Assembly: GCA_944548615.1 (NCBI GenBank)
Contig: OX155961.1
Coordinates: forward strand, 32,872,116 to 32,936,115
Direction: 5' to 3'
Length of the DNA stretch: 64,000 bases
From: Micropterix aruncella
Taxonomy: Eukaryota; Arthropoda; Insecta; Lepidoptera; Micropterigidae
Below, one piece after another: positions 1 to 17,033 of the stretch; within the stretch, counting starts at the first letter, position 1, and every line of letters starts with the position of its first letter. Position numbers and translations under genes: made by a program. The notes beneath the pieces are model-generated. The model ran no database searches and had not been told where the DNA came from. It saw only the letters and a program-made list of their open reading frames with translations.

Positions 1-704
1 TTAGTCCTGAAAAATTGAAAGCCGTAACGTTCAATTTCCATGAATCTAATCTAAGAATATTGCTAATTGATATTACTCGGATTCGCCATATGCTATGGCT
101 TAGCTTTCTTTCTTATAATTAAATAAAATATACTTTTCTGTTAAAATAAACCTTTCATTTGAGTTAATAATCATTATTGAGCGGATTGAAGAAATTAAGA
201 CGGTAGCTAAAAATACCGCCGGGTCAGAGCGGGCTATAGTCCCGTAGGTACCCGACTAACACAGGACAGAGTAATGTTTCAGGGCAAGGGATAAATAAAA
301 GAATAATTTTATAAAAGAAAGTTTAAAATCATATAATTAATTTTATCATTTAGCGGAGAAAGGAACCGCGGTACTTTATTAATTATTTGCAGCAATCTGC
401 TGGTTTATAGCGTACTTAAATTCAAATTAGCATTTCTCGTTTTTTAAATATAATTATCTAGTAATCATTTCCAATATCTTCATTAGACGATTTAGCCATT
501 GATTGTGGTAAGGCGGCGGACGGCCAGCGAGGGCGAGCGCTCCAAGCGGGCGCGATCGACGCGCGCCGGCGCAGTACCTCGTCGGTACGCCGATAGAGGG
601 CGCGGAGAATAAATCATAATATTCGATCTCGTCGCCGCCGCCCGGTAAATTTGATATCGCTTCTTCTTCTTCTTTTAGTCCTCTCACTACTTATATCGAA
701 ATTC
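1..704 (+). repeat. 5' LTR of gypsy-like element (start outside window)
   Basis: This segment is repeated at 7,365-8,068 with an offset of 7,364. I saw no difference until the last 17 bases, where 688 (T versus G) and 690 (C versus G) differ. The match stops after 704/8,068. A polyadenylation-like AATAAA lies at 608-613, inside a GC-rich patch (500-640). The true left end of the LTR lies before the window, so its full length is unknown. Orientation follows the integrase fragment at 1,524-1,937. Small open frames in the LTR are not convincing genes. Confidence 0.8.
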
Positions 705-1523
705 CTTCGCTGCATAACAAACTGCCGCCCAACTGGGGCAATTTTTTTTTTTCTAAAAACGTATAGAAATTTGTTTTGGGATTCAAACTTTTTTTTTCAA
801 TACGCCCTTATTATAACAATATTACAATTTTATTTTCTTTTTGTGTCTTCTCTCATATATCGTCCGACATATAGGACACCATAAAATTTCCCACCCAACC
901 CGCCCGAAAATTTTTCTTGTTATTATTTTTATTTTTCCTTTTTTGTTTTCTCTACACAACGTACCTACTGCCAATTTATTTTACAGGTTGTTACAAACTA
1001 ACACAATTTTTTTTTTCATGCTTTAAAAAGTGCTTTACATTTTAATTTTTTTAAATAATATACTACATGTACAATAGCCTTTCAGCCATAAGCGTAAGTA
1101 ATAACCAAGGTATCTTGGGGATTTGACTTCGGAATCAGCAAAGGATTACGTGGGGATTTTGCTTCTTCGACGACACGTTGGACACAGATCTAGTTATACA
1201 GTTACAACAAACGAACCTTAATACGTTTATGCAAAAAAATATCCGCAATTAATACTACTATTCACACTGATAATAAATACTTAGCAAACATTCACAACCC
1301 TACAGGGTGTTACTTTTTTTATTTTATTTATTTTTTCATTTTTATTTTATTTTTTTTTGTTTTCATTTAATTTCATCAATGTTTTTTTTCATTTCCTTCC
1401 CATTTGCCTTATTTCATATGGGACTTTAACTTAATAAATTCATAATACACTAATACAATATTACATCAAGTACACACTTATCTACATCAACACACTAGGA
1501 TCAACACTCTCACCTTTAAATAA
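705..1523 (+). other. 5' internal region of the gypsy-like element, no gene
   Basis: AT-rich DNA between the 5' LTR and the pol remnant. No gag-like zinc knuckle, protease or reverse transcriptase was recognised. A TGGGGCA word at about 733 is a weak primer-binding-site candidate, but it lies about 29 nt from the LTR end. The shortness of this stretch implies that gag and most of pol were deleted. Confidence 0.5.
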
Positions 1524-1937
1524 ACATTTCAACTTTACAGTTCAACTTTCTTACACACTTCATCATCCGCTGTTTACAAATATTTAACAGACAAAAACGC
1601 CAAAATAATACTCGACACCCCACACGAATTCGCAAAGGGACTAGAGTCATTAGCGGACGCCTATGACATAGTGCAGGAAAGAATGTTAGAGTCGTTCAGA
1701 AATAGTTCTTCGAGGTACAACCTTAGAAGGAAACACGTCGAATTTAAAACAGGAGATTGGGTCTGGGCCAAAAACCATACATTGTCAAGAAAAGCAGATT
1801 TCTTTTGTAGCAAACTCAGCCCTAGGTACATAAAGTGCAAGGTCATTGCGAAAAAGTCCCCAGTCGCGTACGAGTTAGCCGACGAGAACGGAAAACCGCG
1901 GGGTCTTTTCCATATTAAGGACATTGCGAGTAACTGA
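1524..1937 (+). pseudogene. Gypsy-type integrase C-terminus (pol remnant)
   Basis: An open frame runs from just after a stop at 1,521 to the stop after 1,937. Its 3' half matches the C-terminal GPY/F-like part of Ty3/gypsy integrases: RYNLRR, then VEFKTGDWVWAKN, then FFCSKLSPRYIKCKV, and finally YELADENGK with FHIKDI. In the family this domain follows the DDE integrase core and helps bind DNA or chromatin. The upstream half (SLADAYDIVQERMLESF) fits the linker before it. The catalytic core, RNase H, RT, protease and gag are all absent, so no full pol can be made. It sits only 0.8 kb from the 5' LTR, which suggests an internal deletion. I am confident of the family and not of the clade. Confidence 0.8.
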
Positions 1938-4900
1938 TACCCTATGGCAACATATGGTCTAGCGTGGCGTCGCCGAAGTGAAGTCGATCGCGTCATCACG
2001 GTTTCCATCGTGAAACTGCGGATTCCGGATGTAAATCGCACAAGGTACACAAAAGGTATTAACTATTGCGTCTATAAGGCATAAAATAAGCTATTCAACA
2101 GAAAAAAACAAAGATTCAAAATTATAATTCCCTTTGATATAAGACAAACAAATTAAACAATTAATCGTATACAACCTAACGCACTTTATCAAGATACAAA
2201 ATCCAAAACAAAGCGCAACAGATAAGCTAAATTCACACACACAAAACACATTACACAACAGAACACACGGTCTAAAGTACCTACAGAACAAAAAATCGAA
2301 CACAAGTACAAATAGTTTATACAAAAAAATTTTTTTATAAAATATAAAATTTTTTTTTTGAAAGGTACTCTCATCCGGCAAGAAGGCCGCCGGATCCGGT
2401 ACCCTACCATGTGGGCAAATTTAGCCCCAAATTCTTAAAAATATAATAAACATCATTAATGTATTTCATTCCCAAATTTAAAAACAAACAATATTTCGAG
2501 TCAATACAACCAAACACACTTACACAACACCTGCGTTAGGCGATTATTTATAAATAGATCCGACCGATCAACGTACACGGCAGTAGGTATGATAAATCAT
2601 AATATAGAGATAAAATGGAGCGCATTTTTACACACAATTTAAACACAAATAAATACATTTCCCTTTGCATGGGCCGTTGCGGCAAAAAATCAAAGAACAA
2701 AGATATTTCTCTACCTTAATTATATTTATACGCAATTATGCGATTTTTAAAACGGTTCGGTGCTTAACCGTTCGCTTGCGAGAGAAACACCGCCGGACAA
2801 GCTCTGGATTTTTTTTAATTATATATTTACTGGGTTTAGTGTTCATCCTACCATTTAGGTAAAAAACGCAAGGAACTATTATGTTCCGGGTATTTAATGC
2901 ATCAACTGTCATCGTCGAATTAAAATCTACATGTTCAGCTCTGTTGTAAAAATACTTCTATATTTTTCTATCAACTATTTATATTTTTTTTGACATACAA
3001 TCACGCGGCAAGTAGATCGTTAGTACTAAGTAGCGACTAGGAACCCCTTCAAAAACCGTTGTAGATTAGTCATAAGCTACAGAAAGCTCTTTGTTCGGTC
3101 TTGGCTTTTGCCAAGATATGGAATTTTCCATACCATAATTTCTTCATTGTAAGATAAAAAACCCCCCATTGATTTCCCGCAACGTTATTTTTTAAATAAA
3201 TAAACAGCTCCGTTTAGTTTGTCCATAAAATACTCATCAAAAATCACAAAATAATGATCTTAATTGGATATAAATATTTGTAAAATATTACTTATAAATG
3301 TCATAAATGCATCTCCAATGTCAAAATATTAAAATAGGTAAGAGGCAGAAATTTTAAGTATGAAAGGATCGAGCGATAGGAAGATGCTGAACATAGAGGT
3401 ATGAAAGGAGAATGGAAGCATCGCGAAAGAAGAAAAATTTATGTCAAAATACTGAATATTATTATTTATCACTATGACTACAAAACTTACACCTGACAAA
3501 ATTTATATGCAATAAAAACATCACATACTAAGGACCTCAAAATCCTGGAAGTTAGGGAGTTACCTGCGGAACAACGCATAGAGGAACTCTAAAATTTAAC
3601 TTCATACCACACGAGTGAAAGACCGCGAGGTCTATAAACATCTAGAACTGGTTATTCGTGTAAAAGAAACCACACTGCCGTTCTTTCCCGTCCACAAACA
3701 ACAATAAACACACACGCTCAATTCTTTTTTAAAAAACACAAATATACAATTTTTTTTTTAAAAATTATAAATTTGAATACCAATACGACCAGAATTTACG
3801 CAAATTAAAATTACGTAATTCGCTTCTGTATACTTCAGATAAGTCGTCAAAATGGTCAATACAAAATTAAAGAACCGGCCTACAATCTTTATTTCTCCTT
3901 TTCACATTATATTAACAATTATTTGATAAAATAAGCTCGAACGCTTCTACACACTGCACATTGTTGCGAAATATATTATTATTATTTGTTTTAAAAAACG
4001 TATTAGCAGACATTTATCGGTAGTCTCGCTTTCGTTAGCTAAGGCCGGTTTCACTATAAAACACACCATAAATACAAAAAATAAACAAATATTAAAACAC
4101 TATATCAAAACAATCAGTAATTAACAGGGCACAAAATCAAAGGAAACACCGCTACCCGAAGTACCATTCTTGCAAATGCATTTCATAATTTCAAAACTTA
4201 AAATAAAAATATAATACAATTTTTTTAAATCCGGAACCCTTCATATTTTTTTTGTTTATATATAAATTATCCGGAAACATTTAGCACCTGCTCTCCCATA
4301 CCTACTACACCCCTTTCACCATTTTAATAAACAATTAATTTTTCTGTTTCCCATTGGATTATCTATACGTTCATTTAATAAAGCCTGAATATAATCAAAA
4401 TATAACCCGCCGGAATGGATGCTTGTAGACCGAGATAAAAAAAGAGTTTAGTTTTTTTTTTCCTTTTCCCTTTCTTTCTTCTAATTTTTTCAAAGAAAGT
4501 AGCTACAAAGTAGCAACATTTCTAATTTATTTGTTTCTTTTTGTTCGTTTTTCAATCATGGAATTTCATGTGTAAGGCTGCACAGTATGAGCACTGCCAT
4601 TATTTATAATAATTTTTCTTGTTCTTTGTTTTAATACTATATTATAATATGTAAGTATACACATTAGGCTGCACAGTTTAGGTGCATACTCCTAATTTTA
4701 AATTAATACCATATGTTGAATAGATTTTAAAATACCTTATTGCGATAAATATTATACCAAAACGTGTACCTACGCGTCTAACAACACTTGTAATTATAAT
4801 AACTTAAGTTTTTTTTTGTTATGTACCAATCTTTCTTATCACGCTTAAAATGTAGCATCCAGACAGAACATATGCACCAGTTTTTGACCCCAATCACATA

Positions 4901-7296
4901 GGAAATTTAAGAAGTCGGAAAATACATTTACTTTTCTTAAAGAATAAAAACAAGTTTCGAACTGAATTGTAAAGCGAAGATATGATAACACACAAATGGT
5001 TACATATACTAGAGCCTCTCCTTCTCTCACCACCTATCCTAGTATTCCAGTAAAAAACTGAGCTAGATAATTGAACGAGATGATGCCGCATGACTTTTCA
5101 CGTTCCAGACAATATTTGGAGAATTGAACACACCAACCAGACGCGTCCAGTGACATTCGGCAAGGCGGGAAGCAAAACCTCAAACGTCGAGCAAAGCTGC
5201 TAGATACCATAATGAAGGCAATGCTGACCGAATAAACCAGCCCATAAATCCACGGACCATAATTCTGCCAGCCAACCAGTATGGACATCCGAAGCCAGGA
5301 TACCTACTCCAGTCTAGAGGTAAAGATACATTTTCCTATCTCTATATGACAACCAGGACGGCATTCACGATAGACGACATCCGATAGGCGAGGACCGCAG
5401 GAGCGTTCCCTATCAATAGGAACATTATCACTAAACCAGGTGGACCAGGATGCGAACTCACACAAACCAGACCGCAAGTAACCTCCACATATACTATTAC
5501 CATCAACATGCAAATAAGGACGCTTTAAGTGCCATTTTAACATCAGCCTAGTATGTACCCAGTGAAGTGCAGTAGTGTTCTCTGGAATGGACAGGGCATT
5601 TAGGCACGAAAATCACCTTCCTTATTACACCCGCTAGCCACAACGCACCGGACTTTTCAAACAAGCGACGTGTAAAAATCTGAATTTCTTCCGTGCACAC
5701 AGACTTGAAACAGCTAGTGTAGCACCATGATCTCATCCCAAGTAGAAGCTCTGCAAAAATTTTCCACCGGACTTTTTAAACAAGCAAAGTGACGCAATTT
5801 GCCAAGCAGCAGCCCACTTATTATGTTCTTCGAGTTGCCTCGATTAAGATCATCACGACACAACATCAGAAAACTAGGCAACCTACTAATGCTCGCCTAT
5901 TTTTTCCGCAATTCCAAGGTACGGCTCATCAATCGACCACCACGAGACACGCTGTGGCCTTACCCAAGGCCTACGACGCGCATACGTCGATCTCCAAGCA
6001 GCGACCCACCGAGAGAGCGACGCAGCAACCAGACGATACGCCACGCGCTACGCCCCAGGAGAAGATCAACCCGTCAATCATGTTAATCCTGTTACGGACA
6101 GGCGACATTTTTTTCACGGCTGAATTCTTTCCCTATTTTCACTTCCTGACTTTCTTAACTCCAATCCTGATATGAGTGAGCGTCATGTACTGCAGTCAAA
6201 GAAATTCTTATGCACTTTTTGGGTTCAAAAATACTTGTCAAAAAATCATTTTCTCTCGTTTGGGAGTTATTTATTTTTTTTATTATTTTCAAAATATCAT
6301 GATTTGTATCAACCCTTGCAAACAGGGCAAATTTCTTCATTACCATTATGTACTTATTCTTATTTTTTCACTGTTACCAATATTTATTATATTAGCGGCT
6401 ACGCATCGTAGCATGTAGGGGTTAGGGTACAACACCTCGTAGCATTATATTTTTAACATTATTTGCTTATGTGGATCACCGGGGACGGTGATTAGGTCTC
6501 TATCCGGCAATGTTAGGGCCTAAGTTTATTGTAAACAAACTTTAATTTAAATAGTCTAAATAATCAAATCAATTAAATTTGTCATCGCGCAGTAGACGCG
6601 ATACATCGAACATCTTACCGTATATAGGCGACAAGTCGCGCACGTCCCTAATTAATTTTAAATCGAGTAAGGTAGAATATTTTTATATAGAGAAGAGAAA
6701 TCTTCCCTTTTTTTTTGGCTGGCAACCACCGAAGAGGACGGTCGACAAGAGAGCGGCCGCTCCGCCGCGGGCGGAGCGGGCCGGCTACCGCCCAGTTAAT
6801 TATTCATTTTGTGCCATCAGTCGTTAGTCGACACAGTCTAAATTTTGTGAACTCTAAAATCTATAACTAAACTCAGTTCAACATCCGGGCAGGACCTCAA
6901 CGGATTCCATACCTTATACAGGCAAGTCTTCTATCTGTAACCATTAGCTTCCCCTCATAAGGTCAGATTTAAAAAATAATAAATTTAAATTAAAAGATTG
7001 TTTTAAAGCCAAATCCCCTGTAAATTACCGTTGCCATATCTTCGTTGGCGAATAAATTAGAGTCACATAAAATCAAAATTTATTAAATTGAGTACGTCGA
7101 AATAGAGGTAGGTAGTGCGTAGGATGTGCTATAATTCCCGGTGTCTAAGCATCGCATTCCGCCTTCTCGCCTCAATCGATTTCTCTAGTACCATTTAAAT
7201 ATTGATTCGGAAATAACAATTTAAAATTTAAAATCGTATCCGGGGAGCAGGTGATAAAAATCCAGAAGCAACCTCCCAATACTCCCGAGGGTAGCA
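1938..7296 (+). other. Long non-coding 3' internal region of gypsy-like element
   Basis: About 5.4 kb between the end of pol and the 3' LTR. I found no envelope-like frame or other protein I recognise. Open frames at 5,034-5,736 (-) and 5,789-6,175 (+) are short and lack family motifs, though 5,030-6,090 is GC-richer than its surroundings and may be a decayed foreign insertion. A GC-rich block at 6,730-6,800 is similar. The 3' LTR may start near the TGTGTTCC at 7,298, but without the 5' end this is a guess. Confidence 0.5.
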
Positions 7297-7364
7297 GTGT
7301 GTTCCTCCTCTATTCCAGAACCCGAAGAACCACAATACCTGTCCAAAATCCCACTTCGCCGAAT

Positions 7365-8068
7365 TTAGTCCTGAAAAATTGAAAGCCGTAACGTTCAATT
7401 TCCATGAATCTAATCTAAGAATATTGCTAATTGATATTACTCGGATTCGCCATATGCTATGGCTTAGCTTTCTTTCTTATAATTAAATAAAATATACTTT
7501 TCTGTTAAAATAAACCTTTCATTTGAGTTAATAATCATTATTGAGCGGATTGAAGAAATTAAGACGGTAGCTAAAAATACCGCCGGGTCAGAGCGGGCTA
7601 TAGTCCCGTAGGTACCCGACTAACACAGGACAGAGTAATGTTTCAGGGCAAGGGATAAATAAAAGAATAATTTTATAAAAGAAAGTTTAAAATCATATAA
7701 TTAATTTTATCATTTAGCGGAGAAAGGAACCGCGGTACTTTATTAATTATTTGCAGCAATCTGCTGGTTTATAGCGTACTTAAATTCAAATTAGCATTTC
7801 TCGTTTTTTAAATATAATTATCTAGTAATCATTTCCAATATCTTCATTAGACGATTTAGCCATTGATTGTGGTAAGGCGGCGGACGGCCAGCGAGGGCGA
7901 GCGCTCCAAGCGGGCGCGATCGACGCGCGCCGGCGCAGTACCTCGTCGGTACGCCGATAGAGGGCGCGGAGAATAAATCATAATATTCGATCTCGTCGCC
8001 GCCGCCCGGTAAATTTGATATCGCTTCTTCTTCTTCTTTTAGTCCTCTCACGAGTTATATCGAAATTC
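7365..8068 (+). repeat. 3' LTR of gypsy-like element
   Basis: Second copy of the 1-704 repeat, in direct orientation. AATAAA is at 7,972-7,977. The true start of the LTR lies upstream of 7,365, because the first copy is cut by the window edge. The right flank begins ATATTATAATAAAC at 8,069. A target-site duplication cannot be tested because the left flank is not in view. Confidence 0.8.
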
Positions 8069-8382
8069 ATATTATAATAAACATAATTAGGGTATTTGAC
8101 CGTCCATTCACTTTGAATGCTCTCGACATTTGGACGACGTCAACACAGGATTTTAACCACCCCTGAGCACGACTGAGCTGCCGTGGTATCCTTGGCGTCG
8201 CTCCACTCCCACGCACAAAGGTAACTTCCCAGGCGGAGGGAGGCCCTTTGCATTTGTTTATGTGGTCTAACATCTATTTCTCGCATGTGTAGCTGGCGCC
8301 TCTACAAATAAATACACTTTTATCGTTACACAAAGCAACCTTCAATACAACTTTATATCTAATTTTAATTAGACACATAACA

Positions 8383-9715
<1,333 letters not shown>

Positions 9716-9765
9716 TATTAAAGATTTTATAATAAAGAGTTTATAATAAAGATTATAAACGAAAC
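9716..9765. other. Inversion junction of the satellite array
   Basis: An AT-rich spacer of about 50 bp separates direct from inverted units. It holds several shuffled copies of TTATAATAAAGA, the kind of short scrambled duplication expected at a repaired break or template switch. Confidence 0.8.
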
Positions 9766-12700
<2,935 letters not shown>

Positions 12701-12727
12701 CCATATCGAAGTGACTTTTATTGCCCC

Positions 12728-12930
12728 TCTAAATGCATGCGACCGTGTTTATTTTCCGAAATTTCTTTGTTCTCGTGCAAGGGGTTGTTTTTGTGTCGCC
12801 TTACGCAGACACAAAAGTCCTTTGGATATTTGAGCTATAAGCTCTTTAACCAGCTACCACTCTCCAAAAGAAAGATGGAAACAAAGGTGTTTAAAAGATT
12901 TATTAAACAAAAGCTACAATCCACACATGC
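12728..12930 (+). pseudogene. LINE reverse transcriptase C-terminal tail
   Basis: The plus-strand frame reads TRLTQTQKSFGY-like residues followed by [10 protein letters not shown] and [12 protein letters not shown]. This is the typical end of Jockey/CR1-group LINE ORF2 proteins, where an LYN.LP motif is followed by a basic FK..LK helix. The frame is truncated upstream and runs without a stop into the (TA)n tract at 12,936, so the final residues are replaced by repeat. RT catalytic motifs are absent. The family group is inferred from this short motif only. Confidence 0.5.
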
Positions 12931-12932
12931 TA

Positions 12933-13150
<218 letters not shown>

Positions 13151-13158
13151 ATAAAAAA

Positions 13159-13557
13159 ACACGACTGCCGTTACAGAAAGTGAATTATTGTATTTATAAT
13201 TATTTTCATTACGGTTTTTATGAAATATCTGTGGTTTATGTACATATTTATCTACTCGTTATAGTTGTTTTTCCAGAATATCCATCAGACCTATTATTTG
13301 ACACTGAACACGATATATTTATGATGATTTATTGACATTTGGACATTTGGATTTAAACAACTACTTACTTGATATTTAAATAATAAAGGTACCCTATAAC
13401 ACTCCAGATGACATAGAAAATCTAACAATACCACATATTTCTAAGTTGTTTCTAAATCGCTTCAAGCGTTTAGAATTTATGGTGGAATAAAGAAACGGAG
13501 AACATAGATGGATGAACCCTAACACATTACACTCCTTTTTTTGTTGGGCAGTCGTGT
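13159..13557 (-). mobile_element. R1-A: 0.4-kb TIR element, copy 1
   Basis: The terminal inverted repeats are ACACGACTGCC at 13,159 and GGCAGTCGTGT ending at 13,557, followed inward by related sequence (GTTACAGAAAGTG versus CAACAAAAAAAGG). The reverse complement aligns along its length with 38,740-39,576 and 63,235-63,613, sharing words such as TCCGTTTCTTTATT and CGATTTAGAA. No transposase is present, so it is non-autonomous. The superfamily is unassigned because the flanks are T-rich and no clear TSD is visible. Confidence 0.75.
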
Positions 13558-14712
13558 AAAGAAAAGACTACTCAAAAACTTACGAAGCGAAGTATTGTTA
13601 TAAACTTTCAAGCATCTGAAAAGGGTGTTCTGGTCTAGGATTTTTTCCTTTGCATTTTTTTAAAGTTTAGACCTTTAAGGAATTTTCAAATTTCATTTAT
13701 TTTCGGAGTTACAGCAACTTTTGTGACGTGGTAAATAAACCAACAGTGCCGGAACGAATCGACCAATATACCACCGTACTATTTAACCCCCGACTTCATA
13801 ATTATGAAGCTACAGCAGCTCGCTTAGCTGTAAGAACTTCAGAATATGTTAATTTTGAAATAGAACCGAATTTGGGAATCAGATACCATTATCCGTGTTA
13901 CGCTCCCGAAACTTTGTCTCGAAATTTAAACGTTTTTTTCTCTAAAGTACTTTTGTCGAACTGGTTGACATGATATCTCAAGTTCTACTTAAACGACTGA
14001 TTTAAAATTTGGTGGAAATCATCTTTGCTTATCCCTCTGTATCCGGGAGCATGGATTAAAAAAAAGCAATAAAAAAATGGAAAAATAAAAAAAAACAGTG
14101 GCTTTTTTTTATATCGTCGACATTTTGCGGAAAAAAGAATATCATAGCATAGCGACGTCCATACCAATCAAGATATTTTTATTGTTTTTGTTTTATAACA
14201 CCAAAAGGGTTGGAAACATATCGAGCAGGACGCACCTTTTTTTTAACCCCCACTTCACTAGAATTAAACCCTTTTTTTGGTGATTTCTTTTTTTGTATTC
14301 TTGAAACGTCAATGAACATTTTGTAAAAAAGTTTGAATTTTTCTTTATCCTAGTCGAAAAAAACGCCTAAAATGTAGGTCTCTAGACCAAAATACCCCCT
14401 TAATAATGATTTGGGTAACATGAAAAACGAATTAAATAGCAAACCGTCTGTTTTGCGTTACAGCAGCAGTGTGATATGATATATTTTAATTTTGCTGCAC
14501 TAACCACAGTGAAGATATTGGTAGCTTAATACTATTGAATGATCGATGGAACTATTCCCCAAAAATGGAATTTTCGAAAAAGATAGCTTTCTCTTTGTTA
14601 TGTGGCTATGACCTCAACAATAATACAAAACTGAGTCTTCCGAAGTGTCGCGTTATTTTAATCCCTCTCTACAGATGGGAAGCGATGACCTTCAGAAGGG
14701 AGTTCCAAAAAG

Positions 14713-14770
14713 ATATAAGCTTTTAAGATGGTATGACATTTTTATGTCATACCATCTCAAAAGCTTATAT
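14713..14770. repeat. 27-bp-stem hairpin
   Basis: Arms 14,713-14,739 and 14,744-14,770 are reverse complements with one mismatch (A versus G). The loop is TTTT. Confidence 0.95.
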
Positions 14771-14785
14771 GTATGCTAATTTATT

Positions 14786-14824
14786 ACATAACATTTTTAT
14801 GAGATGACCATAAAAATGTTATGT
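14786..14824. repeat. 16-bp-stem hairpin
   Basis: ACATAACATTTTTATG at 14,786-14,801 and its exact reverse complement at 14,809-14,824, with a 7-nt loop. It starts 15 bp after the previous hairpin. Confidence 0.95.
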
Positions 14825-15935
14825 TTACATTCATTCATGACCACAAGTCAAGGAAAGAATAATACTACCACTAATAATTGTTCAATGTAGCTGTACTGCT
14901 AAACCTTAGCAATAATAAAAGTATTTTTTTTAAATTGCCATTTTTTATACACAATCACATCTGTAATAATATTATTTTATTATGTATTTGGACCTATTTT
15001 AAAATTATTACCAATTATTTTTATGATTTAAGGATTATATTGATTATTTAATTATTATTTTGTATGTCATTTTTTTCCCTATAAAATATAATTACCATTT
15101 TGATCATAGCTTATGAAACTAATAGATTAAAAACAGATATAAAATTGTTGTCTTCCTTGGATCAGGCACTGCCTAGCTGGGAGTAACGCAAAATCATTGC
15201 GTTTAAATATTTATTATATATTTTCTTGAATATAAATAAAAAAAATGTCTATCTTGTAATATGTAACTAAACGTTTAATTATTTTTTGTATTTACTGATA
15301 TTATCCCTTTCCTTACTTGATTTTGGCAGTTTGTTTATTTATAAATCAATATATATGTACGTACAAATATGTGTATTTATGTTTTATTCGAATAATGATT
15401 TATTTATTTACTTCTGGCTTTAGTTACGTATAAAATGTATAACATTGCTTACAATTTAAAATCTCATATTAAATTTTGCAGTATCTTAAAGTACTTCTTG
15501 TCACATGGACATGTCGGTCGACTGTATGATATTGTCTAACTAGCAATAAGTCCTCTATTGTATAAAAAATATTTTTATTGCCAATAAAGAGATTTTTCAT
15601 ATCATATTCATACCAAATAACTCACATACATTTTCCGCAACTTACGACGATGCCCCACTCTATACTTTACAAACGGTCCAGCGTTCGCTCTTCCCTAATA
15701 GTATTACCGTTGTGCAAGTATAAAGCAAATAGCCTCAGCATCGCCATACTAAATCCGCTGGTGTGCATTTTGTATCGCGCCGCTGTATTTGCTCACGTAC
15801 TTTATGGCTGCGAGCAGAAAGCCCCTGCGGGCGAGTATTTCTTGTAGTCCATTACGTCCAATGGATATACGGCTTTTCAGCAATGCGCTCGCCCGACCGC
15901 TGCTCGTTCTCGCCCTGCCCTACCCTTCTTACTGT

Positions 15936-16030
15936 TTATTTAGCAATTTTTAGCCATGCGCTTGAAACTCATATTGGCAGCATCTGTAACAGTGACGGAC
16001 AAAGGGCTGGGAGAGTTTCGCCACATCTTC
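15936..16030 (+). repeat. Diverged direct repeat, copy 1
   Basis: TGTTTATTTAGCAATTTT followed by GCGCTTGAAACTCATATT matches 16,583-16,678 with scattered changes. Function unknown. Confidence 0.75.
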
Positions 16031-16582
16031 TAGTTTTCACGAGCCTTTTTTGTTAGCAAACAAAATAATGTATCCTTCTCACTCATTTAGTTTTGGTTTT
16101 ATTATTATTATCATTTACTTTCCGATCCATCAACTAATAAGGAGGGAAAGCATTGTGAACGCGCAAAATTTTTATTCGAGAAGAAGACGGAAATATACAT
16201 TTTGAGTCTCCCTGAGACGAATAAGACCATTTCCAGATGGAATTCTGTCTGTGTGTCTGTGTGTGTATATTCATCCACGATAGCACCCTTTTCTGGTTGA
16301 AATCGATCCACCATGAAGCGACCTAGTCATATTTGAATCTTGAACTATTGGACTTAGAGACTTTAAATCTGGTACACAGATGTCTTGTCAGGCCAAAATC
16401 TCATCGTAAAATGTTGGTTAGAATATCTCATATACTATAGTGATATATGCTAACTTGATATTTAAATTCCGCTATAAATCAATATTAACGCGATCTCTTG
16501 GCGCTTGGACCAACCCCACCCTTACACGATAAACGAAAGGGCCAACCGAGGCGTTTGCAACGGAACTATGCTCTATACATTG

Positions 16583-16676
16583 TTTATTTAGCAATTTTAA
16601 GCCAAGCGCTTGAAACTCATATTAGTAGCATCTATACCGTCAGTGACGAACAAACGGCTATGATAGTTTCCCGACT
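16583..16676 (+). repeat. Diverged direct repeat, copy 2
   Basis: Second copy of the 15,936-16,030 segment, about 650 bp downstream in the same orientation. It ends where the S1-related repeat begins. Confidence 0.75.
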
Positions 16677-17033
16677 ATTACAATTATTTAAAACGTGAGA
16701 GCGCTCTGAGAGTTACGCTAAATATGCTTTACCATTAACACCCTTATACCAACACTGGGCAAAGACAGTTTTTCTGTGCTAGCGCTGCTTTCCAAAGTTT
16801 AATATGCACCGCTTGCCGGCGCGAGCAAACGTCGAGTCAGGCCTGACGCTTCGTCAACGCTGGATTTTTATTGGCCAAACCTCTATAGGAGACAGTACTG
16901 CTTCCTGACTCCCCCGACTGTCAGTCACAATGCACAATCGATTGGCTGACACCGCAAGGTGCGCACACCGTCCAGGAGCGCCAGAAGACTGACTCCTGGG
17001 GGAATTGGACCGGGACTGGGTGTTACTGAAGTG
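16677..17033 (-). mobile_element. S1-a: S1-related repeat, holds LINE-empty site
   Basis: The reverse complement matches 25,869-26,235 joined directly to 27,411-27,505. Where that copy carries a LINE, this one reads straight through (CTAGCACAGAAAAACTGTC on the reverse strand). The 16,880-17,010 part shares the S1 family words CAATCGATTGGCTGAC and CCGTCCAGGAGCGCC. Its right side is cut by the LTR element that starts at 17,034. Confidence 0.8.

Larger units (their letters stand above)
13560..15930. other. Intergenic, mostly unannotated
   Basis: AT-rich DNA with short open frames (for example 13,728-13,973 and 15,578-15,847, both +) that I cannot link to any family. Two strong hairpins at 14.7-14.8 kb are listed separately. 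Confidence 0.5.

Noticed and set aside
454..687. 77-codon minus-strand frame in the LTR, repeated at 7,818-8,051
   Set aside because: Identical because the LTRs are identical; short, no motif, and crosses the polyadenylation region.
5034..6175. Possible envelope or gag gene in the gypsy-like element
   Set aside because: Several short overlapping frames on both strands with no conserved residues, and no single frame longer than about 130 codons.
15150..15185. tRNA-like or SINE-like text (ATCAGGCACTGCCTAGCTGG)
   Set aside because: No cloverleaf, no B box and no second copy in the window.
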